In this document: piece by piece, positions 1 through 7,977 of the stretch
Numbering within the stretch: the stretch's first letter is position 1
Layout of the letters: each line of letters begins with the position of its first letter
NCBI GenBank assembly: GCA_964452095.1
Contig: CAYVKX010000042.1
Span: forward strand, 1-18,109
Source of the DNA: DUAL01 sp964452095
GTDB lineage: Bacteria; Bacteroidota; Bacteroidia; Flavobacteriales; BACL11
Reading direction: 5' to 3'
Length of the DNA: 18,109 bases
Position numbers and translations under genes: made by a program
Notes under the pieces: model-generated
Told to the model about the DNA's origin: nothing
The model's database searches: none
The model's input: only the letters and a program-made list of their open reading frames with translations

Positions 1-1453
1 TTTCAATTTTAGCATTAAAGCCAACAAAACTACCTCTGGTAAGTGACATATCGATAGAACTATCAAATTCAGCTCTACATTTTTCTTTCATAATTTCTTC
101 TACTTTCGCAATAGCCTCGTCAGAGTCAATTGCCATGCCAAGGGCTGCTACCATATCAGCAAGGGCAGTAAATCCAAGACCTGTTCTTCTTCCTTCTTTG
201 CCAGTTTTTAATAGAAGCTCCCAAGTTTCTTTTTCCACACCTTTAATATTTTCTGGCTCATCATCATCATCCACTTTTTTTAAGATTCTATCAATGGCTT
301 CTATTTCCAGATCCACTAAATCATCCATCAATCTTTGTCCTTCATAAGTTGCTCTGTAGAAATTATCCATATTGAATTTTGCATCCTTTGTGAAAGGATT
401 CTCTACAAACTTAAACAGATTGATTGCAATCAGCCGGCAACTATCTCCTCCTTGCATAGCAATTTCTGAACAAGGATTTGTAGAGGCATTTTCATAACCA
501 GGATAAACAGAAGAAGTGGAATACCAATGTTGTCTGTCCCAGAAAATAAGCCCAGGCTCAGCGGTATTGTGCGCACACTTTATTGTAGTCTCCCAAAGTT
601 CTCTTGCCTTGATAGTCTTACTAAATTTAGGGTTATCAGAATCAATTGGCCATCGGTGGGTATATTCTGTATTATTTACAACAGCGTTCATAAATTCATC
701 CGAAAGACGAACAGAAATATTAGCCCCAGTTACTTTTTGCAAATCTTGCTTTATAGTAATAAAATCTTCTATATCAGGATGTGCAATATCCATAGAAAGC
801 ATCAAAGCACCTCTTCTCCCGTTTTGAGCAACCTCTCTTGTTGTGTTTGAAAAACGATTCATAAAAGATACCGCCCCAGAAGTACTCCCTGCGGCATTAG
901 AGACTTTCGCTCCTGAAGGACGGAGGTTAGAAATATCGACTCCAACGCCACATCTTCTTTTAAATAGTTGTGCTAATTGTTGGTCAGTATAAAATACCCC
1001 ACCATAAGAATCGTGCATTTCTGGCACTACTATACAATTAGATAATGATGCTAATTTGTAGTGATTTCCAAGTGAGCTCATCACGCTTCCTTGCGGAATG
1101 ATGTAGCCAAAACCTTTAAATAAGTTATAGATTTTCTCTTCTGTTAAATCTCCTCTTGTTTGCCCATATTTTGATAAGAATTTTGCACTCCCATTTAGGT
1201 TGAATTTTAATTTTTAGTCCGCCTCAATTCTAGCAAATTCCTTAGCCATTCTATTGTGCATATCATTTGGAGATAATTCTACAAATTCGCCATTTTCATT
1301 CGTCATAGCATACTTGTTCATCCAAGTAGTGGCGGCTAATTCATCTCCATTAAAATAGCTCACACTTTCTTTTAATACTTTATTATAAGTGTAAGTTTTT
1401 GTGTTTGCATCTTTGGCAAATACTTCTCCTGTGGCTTTGGTTTTTACTGTCAT
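1..1453 (-). pseudogene. Adenosylcobalamin-dependent (class II) ribonucleotide reductase, 5' part, interrupted by an in-frame TAA
   Basis: Class II reductases make deoxyribonucleotides from ribonucleotides using a B12-generated thiyl radical. The ATG at 1451-1453 opens a 79-residue piece beginning MTVKTKATGEVFAKDA, the usual N-terminus of the Bacteroidota enzyme. It ends at a TAA (1214-1216). The same frame then continues without another stop for 404 codons to the window edge. Visible in that part are IIPQGSVM, LSNC (first cysteine of the redox pair), DSYGG, FKRRCGVG, NTTREVAQNGRRGALML, KVTGANIS and the catalytic NPCSEI, whose cysteine codon is 470-472. Because both sides lie in one frame, a single nonsense substitution (for example AAA or GAA to TAA) explains the break; a frameshift does not. 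The gene continues beyond position 1, so its 3' end is unseen. It may be a pseudogene, a sequencing error, or a split or reinitiated gene; the first in-frame downstream ATG is 1079-1081. Family identity is secure, functional status is not. Confidence 0.85.
1214..1216 (-). other. In-frame TAA stop inside the ribonucleotide reductase frame
   Basis: On the minus strand the codons read gcg gac taa aaa tta aaa ttc, that is A-D-stop-K-L-K-F, and homologous sequence continues in the same frame on both sides. TAA ends normal genes here (purQ, yebC, metG), so a reassigned codon is not a sensible explanation. It falls in a variable, lysine-rich stretch between the N-terminal domain and the catalytic barrel. 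Confidence 0.9.
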
Positions 1454-1686
1454 TTTCTCTTTCGGTTATAAATTAGGTATATTTTGCTATAAATTGGTTG
1501 ATACAATTTTACCAAAGAAAACGGCTGTATTTACAACAACTGAAATTGTTTTTTTAACAACTTTTTCAACCATTATTATTTTTTATTTGCAGACATTTTA
1601 AAAACAAATGTGCAAAAAAGTCGATTTTTTTAAAGGAGTATAAGAGGGCGAAAAAAGAGAATCAGATTGTAATAAAATTATTTTAT
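1454..1686. other. Intergenic region upstream of the reductase gene and downstream of purQ
   Basis: This 233-base AT-rich gap should hold the promoter for the reductase and the 3' end of the purQ transcript. I see no gene in it. There is no recognisable cobalamin riboswitch (no B12-box-like GC-rich motif) and no clear NrdR box pair. An A/T-only palindrome at 1671-1687 lies at the purQ stop codon, and an A-run/T-run pair lies around 1615-1628. Both are too weak to call terminators. A possible minus-strand -7 element is at 1513-1520 (TTTCTTTG on the minus strand, one mismatch to TAnnTTTG). Confidence 0.5.
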
Positions 1687-2376
1687 TTAAGCAATAACTT
1701 TTGACAAAATACTTTCAAACAATTTTCTGCCGTTTGTACTTTTAAGTTCAATGTCGGAAGCTCGTTCGGGATGCGGCATCATACCAAAAACATTGCGATC
1801 TTTGTTGCAAATGCCAGCAATATTTTTTAAAGATCCATTGGGATTTGATTCATTAGTTATTTCACCATTTTCATTACAATATTTAAAAAGAATTTGATCG
1901 TTATTTTCTAATTCTGCAATGGTTTTTTCATCTGCAAAATATCTACCCTCTCCGTGTGCAATAGGAATTTTTATTGCTTTTTCGCCAATCATATTAGTTA
2001 CAATAGTATTTTCCGAAATGGTTTTTAGATGCACATTTTTACAAATAAATTTATGATTGGTGTTATGCAAAAGTGCTCCTGGTAAAAGAGCTGTTTCGCA
2101 CAAAATTTGAAAGCCATTACAAATACCCATTACATATCCACCAGCATTTGCAAAGCCAATAATTTCTTTCATAATAGGAGAGAATTTGGCGATAGCACCA
2201 GAGCGCAAATAGTCGCCAAAAGAGAATCCGCCAGGCAAAATAATAAAATCTACCTCTTGTAAATTGGTGTCTTTATGCCAAAGCTTTACCACCTCCTTTT
2301 TAAGGATACTCTCTAGCACATATACCATATCCATATCGCAATTAGAACCAGGGAAAACAACTACTCCAAATTTCAT
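1687..2376 (-). CDS. purQ: Phosphoribosylformylglycinamidine synthase subunit I (glutaminase)
   Basis: PurQ is the glutamine amidotransferase subunit of FGAM synthase, the fourth step of de novo purine synthesis. It releases ammonia from glutamine for the PurL subunit. The 229-residue product is a complete class I glutaminase. It starts MKFGVVVFPGSNCD, has PGGFSFGDYLRSGA around residues 48-61, the nucleophile elbow GICNGFQ with catalytic Cys86, HGEGRYF near 141-147, and PHPER with His202 and Glu204 completing the triad. Length is normal for the small PurQ that works with separate PurL and PurS. It lies 36 nt downstream of the DUF6427 gene on the same strand and probably shares its transcript. 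PurL is not in the window. I see nothing abnormal in it. Confidence 0.96.
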   Translation of the reverse strand: MKFGVVVFPGSNCDMDMVYVLESILKKEVVKLWHKDTNLQEVDFIILPGGFSFGDYLRSGAIAKFSPIMKEIIGFANAGGYVMGICNGFQILCETALLPGALLHNTNHKFICKNVHLKTISENTIVTNMIGEKAIKIPIAHGEGRYFADEKTIAELENNDQILFKYCNENGEITNESNPNGSLKNIAGICNKDRNVFGMMPHPERASDIELKSTNGRKLFESILSKVIA

Positions 2377-2412
2377 TTTTTCATTTTTTTAGTTAAGGCA
2401 AAAGTAAAATAT

Positions 2413-3333
2413 TTAAATGGAAATTCTGTAATAAACAGAAGCTATTACAAAAAGCAGGAATAAAAATTCAGTTAATCTTTTTTGCTTAGAATACACAAAA
2501 AAATTCGCCACTACTATACTTATAGGAGTGAGCAATAAAAAATAAGATTCCTCAATATTGATAAATAAAAGCAACAAAAAATAAGCCACTATAATAAGAA
2601 AGGACTTCCTAGAACGAATGCTTTTTTTGTACATCCAAAATACTAATTCAAAAGCAGAAAAAATAATTATGATTCCAACTATTATATACCAAGCTATTTG
2701 GGCATAAGTTAAATCAGTTATTGCCGGGATACTTATAGAAATAAGTTTAAATGTAGGGATAGAAAATGAAAAAGAAATAGCAAAAAGAATAGCAAAAATT
2801 TGATAAAAAATAAAAGGAAGAGCAAGCCCTATCAAGGAAATAAGAATACTTCTCCAACTTAAATTACTAAAACTAATAAAAGTAATAATTACTAAAGGAA
2901 ATAGTAGCAGAATATTAGGATAAAATAAAGCAAGAATCGCTAAAAGAAAATTAGCATTAAACCCCTGGGTAAAAGGGCTTTCTTTTTGATAGGAGGAAAA
3001 CAAAGTATTAAGATAAAAAAGCAAGAAAAAGGAAATAATCCAACCATCAACTGAAGAAATAAAAGGTGTGCTAAGCAATAAAAAAACAGGAGCCAAAACC
3101 AAACTGCTTTTTTTGATGACATCTTTTTCATAAATCAAATTATTAAGCCCTACCGATTGTAAAAGAGGGAGAATAAGCCCTAAAATAAAAATAGTTGTTG
3201 CAGAGAAAAAGGGGTGAGTGTAAATTTCGGAAAGAGTATTTGTGAAAATTGCTAAATACCAAAATAAGATAGCAAAAGCAATGTAAAGTATAATTGCTAT
3301 CGAACTTGCAGTTTTTAGTTTTTTTAGGAGCAT
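2413..3333 (-). CDS. DUF6427-family polytopic membrane protein
   Basis: A 306-residue, very hydrophobic protein of unknown function. It is built almost wholly from membrane helices (roughly ten) joined by short loops, with a basic start (MLLKKLKT) and no signal peptide cleavage site. The central stretch around residues 120-160 (N-A-N-F-L-L-A-I-L-A-L-F-Y-P-N-I-L-L-L-F-P, then a segment with L-S-W-R-S ahead of a glycine/proline-containing helix) resembles the pattern I associate with the Bacteroidota family DUF6427. This assignment is from memory of the family and was not searched. The gene lies upstream of purQ in the same direction and 47 nt from a divergently transcribed DUF6341-like gene, the neighbourhood in which DUF6427 is commonly seen. 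No catalytic motif is visible. A transporter, a scaffold or an envelope-assembly role are all possible. Confidence 0.72.
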   Translation of the reverse strand: MLLKKLKTASSIAIILYIAFAILFWYLAIFTNTLSEIYTHPFFSATTIFILGLILPLLQSVGLNNLIYEKDVIKKSSLVLAPVFLLLSTPFISSVDGWIISFFLLFYLNTLFSSYQKESPFTQGFNANFLLAILALFYPNILLLFPLVIITFISFSNLSWRSILISLIGLALPFIFYQIFAILFAISFSFSIPTFKLISISIPAITDLTYAQIAWYIIVGIIIIFSAFELVFWMYKKSIRSRKSFLIIVAYFLLLLFINIEESYFLLLTPISIVVANFFVYSKQKRLTEFLFLLFVIASVYYRISI

Positions 3334-3349
3334 TTATTTATAAAATAGT

Positions 3350-3357
3350 TACTTTTG
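3350..3357 (+). promoter_or_regulatory. Bacteroidota -7 promoter element for the DUF6341-like gene
   Basis: TACTTTTG matches the TAnnTTTG -7 consensus exactly and is followed by CC. It ends 23 nt before the ATG at 3381, which leaves a short leader. No good TTG -33 element is evident. It lies in the 47-nt divergent gap shared with the DUF6427 gene. Confidence 0.6.
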
Positions 3358-3380
3358 CCGAGCAATTTTAAATTTATACA

Positions 3381-3557
3381 ATGAATAAAATTTGGTACGG
3401 TATCGGTGATTTTTTTGAGTCAATTTTTGAATTTATGCCAGCAATTGGAGATGGGATTAATTATTTCTATATGTTGGTTATTTTTGTTTTTTTAGTTGTT
3501 TGGACATCAAAAATGGTTAAGCACAAAAGGGATGGTAAGGAGCACGCCTCATCATAA
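3381..3557 (+). CDS. Small single-pass membrane protein, DUF6341-like
   Basis: A 58-residue protein starting MNKIWYGIGDFFESIFEFMP. It has a short amphipathic N-terminal part, one transmembrane segment at about residues 28-42 (YFYMLVIFVFLVVW), and a basic/charged tail (KMVKHKRDGKEHASS). The size and layout resemble DUF6341, a small flavobacterial membrane family that I recall next to DUF6427 and purD. The gene has an exact TAnnTTTG element 23 nt upstream of the ATG. Its stop codon TAA (3555-3557) overlaps the last codons of convergent purD. The combination of promoter, hydrophobic profile and family-like context makes it a real gene although it is short. Function is unknown; with the divergent DUF6427 gene it may form a small membrane module. 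Confidence 0.78.
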   Translation: MNKIWYGIGDFFESIFEFMPAIGDGINYFYMLVIFVFLVVWTSKMVKHKRDGKEHASS

Positions 3558-4823
3558 ATCAAAGCCAATATCTTTTCGGTAATACTTCCCTTCAAAGTTA
3601 ATTTTTTTAGCATTAGCAAAAGATTTTGAAAGTGTTTTTTCTATATTTCCACCTAATGAAGTAATAGCCAAAACTCTCCCCCCATTAGTTACTAATTGTT
3701 CGTTTTCATTTTTCGTCCCTGCATGAAATACGATACTTCCTTCCACATTTTCTAAACCAAAAATTTCTTTTCCTTTTTCGTATTTTTCAGGGTAACCACC
3801 CGAAACTAGCATTATAGTTGCGGCAGTATCCTCATCAATATGCAAATCTTTTTCACTAAAAGTTCCGTCTCCAATTCCTTTGAATAAATGCAACAAATCC
3901 GATTTTATTCTTGGCACAACAACTTCCGTTTCTGGATCGCCCATACGCACATTATACTCAATTACTTTGGCGTCATTTCCCTTTACAATAAGCCCGATAA
4001 AAATAAATCCGTGATAAATAATTCCCTCTTCTTTTATCCCCTGAATTGTCGGTTTTATAATTTCCGTTTCCACTTTTTCTATAAAAAATCTATCGGCAAA
4101 AGACACTGGAGAAATGGCCCCCATTCCACCGGTATTAAGCCCGGTGTCTCCCTCTCCAATCCTTTTATAATCTTTTGCAGAAGGCAGAATTTTATAGGAA
4201 TTACCATCCGTGAGTACAAAAACGGAAAGCTCAATACCGCTTAAAAATTCTTCAACTACAACTGTTGTACTTGCCTTTCCAAACTTAGCATCTGCAACCA
4301 TAGCTCTTAACTCTTTTTTAGCTTCTGCCAAATCCTCCAAAATCAAAACGCCTTTTCCTGCCGCCAAGCCATCTGCCTTTAAAACATAAGGAGCTTCCAA
4401 ACTTTCTAAAAAAGCATAACCATCCTCCAAATTATTTTTTGTAAAAGCTTGATATTTTGCAGTTGGGATATCATATTTCTGCATAAATTCTTTGGCAAAT
4501 TCTTTGCTCCCTTCCAATCTTGCTCCTTCTTTTGAAGGCCCAATTACTATTGTGTTTTTTAAGGATTCATCCCCTTGGAAGAAATCAAAAATACCGTTTA
4601 CAAGCGGATCTTCTGGCCCCACAATAAGCATATCAATTTCCTGCTCCAAAACTAATTTTTTGATGCTTTCAAAATCATTTACACCAATATCAATATTAGT
4701 CCCTAATTCACTAGTTCCAGCATTTCCTGGAGCAATTAGCAATTTTTTACACAAACTGCTTTGCGATACTTTCCATGCAAATGCATGCTCTCTTCCTCCA
4801 CTTCCTAGTATTAATACATTCAT
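3552..4823 (-). CDS. purD: Phosphoribosylamine-glycine ligase (GAR synthetase)
   Basis: PurD makes glycinamide ribonucleotide from phosphoribosylamine, glycine and ATP, the second step of de novo purine synthesis. The 423-residue product is full length. It has the N-terminal GSGGREHA (residues 7-14) and PGNAG (32-36), and an ATP-grasp core with KADGLAAGKGV (149-159), TGGMGA (231-236) and the Mg-binding EYNVRMGDPE (289-298). The C-terminal domain has VSGGYP (340-345). The start lies 3 nt after the stop of the GNAT gene, so it is the last gene of the yebC-GNAT-purD unit. Its TGA stop (3552-3554) lies inside the 3' end of the convergent DUF6341-like gene, so there is no room for a separate terminator between the two. 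Confidence 0.97.
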   Translation of the reverse strand: MNVLILGSGGREHAFAWKVSQSSLCKKLLIAPGNAGTSELGTNIDIGVNDFESIKKLVLEQEIDMLIVGPEDPLVNGIFDFFQGDESLKNTIVIGPSKEGARLEGSKEFAKEFMQKYDIPTAKYQAFTKNNLEDGYAFLESLEAPYVLKADGLAAGKGVLILEDLAEAKKELRAMVADAKFGKASTTVVVEEFLSGIELSVFVLTDGNSYKILPSAKDYKRIGEGDTGLNTGGMGAISPVSFADRFFIEKVETEIIKPTIQGIKEEGIIYHGFIFIGLIVKGNDAKVIEYNVRMGDPETEVVVPRIKSDLLHLFKGIGDGTFSEKDLHIDEDTAATIMLVSGGYPEKYEKGKEIFGLENVEGSIVFHAGTKNENEQLVTNGGRVLAITSLGGNIEKTLSKSFANAKKINFEGKYYRKDIGFDL

Positions 4824-4826
4824 TTT

Positions 4827-5354
4827 TTAATTCGTTTTTGCATATAATTTTCCGTTAATTGTTTTCCTATCTTTTTTGTAATGCTTTTTTAAGCAGTCAG
4901 CTTCTAAAGTGAAGCCACATTTCTCCACTACTCTTACAGATCCAATATTGTGTTCAAAAATAGTAGCTGTAATTCTGTTTAGCCCAAACTCATTAAAGCC
5001 AATTTCACATACTTTATTTACTACTTCTGTCATAATGCCTTTACTCCAATATAATTGAGCAAGCCAGTAGCCTATTTCAGCCTTATGTCCTTCAACTCCA
5101 TCATGAAATCCTACAACTCCAATTAGTTTTCCTTCTTTATTTCTAATTGCCCAGTTAACTATTTTACCATTCTTCTTTTTATTTTCTTGCACAAAATTAA
5201 TAAACCACTCTCCATCTTTCTTTGTGTAAGGGAATGGTATAGCTAGAGTGTTTTTATAAATATCTTTATCATTAAGATATTCTATAAAAGCATCAATATC
5301 TTTTGATGTGATTTCTGAAAGAGTGATATGTTCGTTTACACAAATAAAATCCAT
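4827..5354 (-). CDS. RimJ/RimL-type GNAT N-acetyltransferase
   Basis: A 175-residue GNAT-fold acetyltransferase of the RimJ/RimL type (Acetyltransf_3). It begins with ITLSEITSKDIDAF near residues 10-23. The acetyl-CoA motif lies at about 93-110 (EIGYWL, then QLYWSKGIMTE, where the usual R/Q-x-x-G-x-G/A is relaxed), and the late-family signature NIGSVRVVEKCGF is at 136-148. RimJ and RimL acetylate N-termini of ribosomal proteins, but many relatives act on small molecules or antibiotics, so the substrate cannot be named. The ATG overlaps the yebC stop by one base (TAATG) and the gene ends 3 nt before purD, so translation is probably coupled on both sides. Company with lepA and yebC makes a translation-related target plausible, but this is inference. 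Confidence 0.88.
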   Translation of the reverse strand: MDFICVNEHITLSEITSKDIDAFIEYLNDKDIYKNTLAIPFPYTKKDGEWFINFVQENKKKNGKIVNWAIRNKEGKLIGVVGFHDGVEGHKAEIGYWLAQLYWSKGIMTEVVNKVCEIGFNEFGLNRITATIFEHNIGSVRVVEKCGFTLEADCLKKHYKKDRKTINGKLYAKTN

Positions 5355-6100
5355 TATTCTTCCATTGCTTTTAAGATTTCCTGCGTTAACTCCATATTAT
5401 GAAACACCTGTTGCACATCATCATTTTCTTCCAATAAATCTAACAATTTCAACACCAATTTAGCATCTTCAGCACTAATTGTTTTTATAGTATTTGGGAT
5501 TCTTTGCAATTCAGAATTTTGAATTTCAATATTTAAATTCTCCAAACATTTTTGCATATTACTAAATTCTGGGAAATTGCAATAAATAGTTATTGCTTCT
5601 TCATCTTGCTCCAACTCTTCCAAACCTCCGTCAATTAATTCCATCTCCAACTCTTCTGCTTCCATTGTTATTTGCTCTGGCGAAATTGTAAAAACTCCTT
5701 TTCTATCAAAAATAAATTCTAATGAGCCATTGGTCCCCAATTGTCCACCACATTTACTAAAATAAGAACGCACATCCGCAACCGTTCTATTGTTATTATC
5801 GGTAGTGCAGTCCAAAAAGACAGCAATTCCATGTGGAGCATATCCTTCCAAACTCATTTCAGTATAGTTGGTAGCATCTGCTCCACTTGCTTTTTTGATG
5901 GCGCGTTCCACATTCTCCTTTGGCATATTTGCCGTTTTAGCATTTTGAATTACTTGCCTTAGCCGAGCATTTGTTTCTGGATTTGCTCCACCATCTTTTA
6001 CAGCAATAACAATATCTTTTCCAATTCTAGTGAAAGTTTTGGCCATTTTCGACCACCTTTTCATTTTTCTTGCTTTTCTGAATTCAAATGCTCTTCCCAT
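5354..6100 (-). CDS. yebC: YebC/PmpR (TACO1) family protein
   Basis: A 248-residue member of the YebC/TACO1 family, of normal length and three-domain layout. The start MGRAFEFRKARKMKRWSKMAK is the Bacteroidota form; it is followed by TFTRIGKDI, NARLRQVIQNAKTANMPKENVERAIKK around residues 45-70, YAPHGIAVFLDCTTDNNNRT (87-106) and GSLEFIFDRKG (125-135). The C-terminal part is acidic. These proteins were long annotated as DNA-binding regulators. Mitochondrial TACO1 is a translation activator, and more recent work points to a ribosome-associated role for bacterial members too. The gene lies 61 nt after lepA and its TAA stop overlaps the GNAT start. A possible weak -7 box (GAGATTTG on the minus strand) lies in the lepA-yebC gap, so a separate promoter cannot be excluded. 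Confidence 0.95.
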   Translation of the reverse strand: MGRAFEFRKARKMKRWSKMAKTFTRIGKDIVIAVKDGGANPETNARLRQVIQNAKTANMPKENVERAIKKASGADATNYTEMSLEGYAPHGIAVFLDCTTDNNNRTVADVRSYFSKCGGQLGTNGSLEFIFDRKGVFTISPEQITMEAEELEMELIDGGLEELEQDEEAITIYCNFPEFSNMQKCLENLNIEIQNSELQRIPNTIKTISAEDAKLVLKLLDLLEENDDVQQVFHNMELTQEILKAMEE

Positions 6101-6161
6101 AGTTTAGTTTTTGGTTGTTGTTTTTTGTCTCAAATCTCACTACTAATTACTAATATCTATT

Positions 6162-7940
6162 TTAACTATCCAATTTTAATACCGCCATAAATGCATTTTG
6201 TGGAATTTCAACATTTCCTACTTGCCTCATTCTTTTCTTCCCTTTTTTCTGTTTTTCCAAAAGTTTTCTTTTCCGAGTAATATCTCCTCCATAGCATTTT
6301 GCCGTTACATCTTTTCTGAGGGCTTTTACCGTTTCCCTAGAAATAATTTTAGAGCCAATTGCCGATTGAATAGCAATATCAAACTGCTGTCTTGGAATAA
6401 GTTCCCGCAATTTTAAGCAAATTTTTCTACCAAAAGTATAGGCATGATCCCTATGAATAAGTGCCGAAAGAGCATCTACTTGATCACCATTTAAAAGGAT
6501 ATCCAACTTTGCTAAATTAGATTGTTTGTAATCTAACGGTTGATAATCAAAAGAAGCATATCCTCTTGAAACGGTTTTTAGTTTGTCATAAAAATCAAAA
6601 ACAATTTCGCCAAGTGGCATTTCAAAAGAGAGCTCAACTCTATCAGTGGTAAGGTAAACCTGGTTTTTTAGTTCTCCTCTTTTTTCAATACAAAGCGTCA
6701 TTATTGGACCGACAAAATCGGATTTTGTAATAATCTGAGCTCTAATATACGGCTCCTCTACATAATCCAAAATACTTGGGTCTGGCAAATCAGAAGGATT
6801 ATGAATCGCCAATTTCTCTCCCTTAGTTGTATAGGCAAAATAGGAAACATTCGGCACGGTTGTAATTACCGTCATATCGAATTCCCTTTCCAATCTTTCC
6901 TGAATAATTTCCATATGGAGCATCCCCAAAAATCCGCACCTAAAACCAAAGCCCAAAGCAGAGGAAGATTCTGGCTCATAAGTAAGTGAGGCATCATTGA
7001 GCTGCAATTTTTCCATAGAATTTCTAAGCTCCTCATAATCATCCGTATCCACTGGATAAATTCCAGCAAAAACCATTGGCTTTACATCTTCAAAACCTTG
7101 AATTGCTTCAGTTGCAGGATTTTCAACTGTTGTAATTGTGTCCCCAACTTTCACCTCTTTCGCTTCCTTTATCCCTGAAATAATATAACCAACCTCTCCT
7201 GTGCTCATTACTTTTTTTGGTTCTTGTTTGAATTTCAAAGCCCCAATTTCATCCGCATAATACTCTTTTCCTGTTGCGATAAATTTTACTTTATCTCCTT
7301 TTTTTATTTCTCCATTTAAGATTTTGAAATAGGCCTCAATTCCCCTGAAGGGATTGTAAACTGAATCAAAAATCATGGCTTGTAGGGGCTTGTTTTTATT
7401 TCCAATAGGAGCTGGAACCCTTTCAATAATTGCATTTAGTATATCCTCAATTCCAATTCCTGTTTTTGCACTTGCTTGTATTATTTCTTCTTGCGAGCAT
7501 CCAATCAAATCTATAATTTGATCGGCAACTACTTCTGGTTCGGCAGAGGGCAAATCTACTTTATTTATTACAGGAATAATTTCTAAATCATTCTCCAAAG
7601 CCAAATATAAATTAGAAATGGTTTGTGCCTGAATTCCTTGGGCTGCATCTACAATTAGTAATGCCCCTTCACAAGCGGCAATAGAACGGGAAACTTCATA
7701 AGAAAAATCGACATGCCCTGGAGTGTCAATCAAATTGAGAGTGTAGCCATTATATCCCATTTGCATGGCATGGCTTTTTATGGTGATTCCCCTCTCTCGT
7801 TCCAAGTCCATATTATCTAAGAGTTGCTCCTGTGCATCTCTTTTGGTAACCGTACCAGTTACTTCCAGCAATCTATCGGCTAGGGTGCTTTTCCCATGGT
7901 CGATATGGGCAATAATGCAAAAATTTCTAATCTTCTTCAT
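6162..7940 (-). CDS. lepA: Elongation factor 4 (LepA), ribosome-associated GTPase
   Basis: LepA/EF4 is a translational GTPase related to EF-G that acts on the ribosome and affects initiation or back-translocation. At 592 residues it is full length. GTPase motifs are all present: AHIDHGKS (P-loop, residues 11-18), RERGITI (48-54), DTPGH (72-76, with the catalytic His) and NKVD (126-129), followed by SAKTG. The LepA-specific C-terminal domain is recognisable from CYGGDITRKRKLL and the end motif VGNVEIPQNAFMAVLK. It lies 37 nt downstream of the LD-carboxypeptidase gene and upstream of yebC on the same strand, so it is probably part of a longer transcript. No anomalies seen. Confidence 0.98.
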   Translation of the reverse strand: MKKIRNFCIIAHIDHGKSTLADRLLEVTGTVTKRDAQEQLLDNMDLERERGITIKSHAMQMGYNGYTLNLIDTPGHVDFSYEVSRSIAACEGALLIVDAAQGIQAQTISNLYLALENDLEIIPVINKVDLPSAEPEVVADQIIDLIGCSQEEIIQASAKTGIGIEDILNAIIERVPAPIGNKNKPLQAMIFDSVYNPFRGIEAYFKILNGEIKKGDKVKFIATGKEYYADEIGALKFKQEPKKVMSTGEVGYIISGIKEAKEVKVGDTITTVENPATEAIQGFEDVKPMVFAGIYPVDTDDYEELRNSMEKLQLNDASLTYEPESSSALGFGFRCGFLGMLHMEIIQERLEREFDMTVITTVPNVSYFAYTTKGEKLAIHNPSDLPDPSILDYVEEPYIRAQIITKSDFVGPIMTLCIEKRGELKNQVYLTTDRVELSFEMPLGEIVFDFYDKLKTVSRGYASFDYQPLDYKQSNLAKLDILLNGDQVDALSALIHRDHAYTFGRKICLKLRELIPRQQFDIAIQSAIGSKIISRETVKALRKDVTAKCYGGDITRKRKLLEKQKKGKKRMRQVGNVEIPQNAFMAVLKLDS

Positions 7941-7977
7941 GAGATGCGAAAATACAGTTTTTCAATTAGGAATTGGT

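Noticed and set aside
516..850. Open frames on the plus strand across 135-347, 516-827 and 527-850
   Set aside because: They are antisense to the continuous ribonucleotide reductase frame, which carries clear family motifs over this whole stretch.
1205..1225. A frameshift, rather than a nonsense change, in the ribonucleotide reductase gene
   Set aside because: The homologous residues before and after the stop are read in the same frame, so no insertion or deletion is needed.
1454..1686. A cobalamin riboswitch or NrdR boxes controlling the B12-dependent reductase
   Set aside because: The 233-base gap is almost wholly A/T and I find no B12-box-like motif and no paired NrdR-type palindromes.
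1671..1687. Palindrome AATAAAA-TTA-TTTTATT as a purQ terminator
   Set aside because: The stem is A/T only and no T-run beyond the stem is distinct from background. In DNA this AT-rich such palindromes arise often by chance.
3888..4244. A 118-residue open frame on the plus strand
   Set aside because: It is antisense to the ATP-grasp core of purD and has no domain-like features.
7947..7954. A -7 element for lepA (TATTTTCG on the minus strand)
   Set aside because: It has one mismatch, lies only 6 nt from the ATG so the transcript would be practically leaderless, and has no -33 element. The gene is more simply read as part of the upstream unit.
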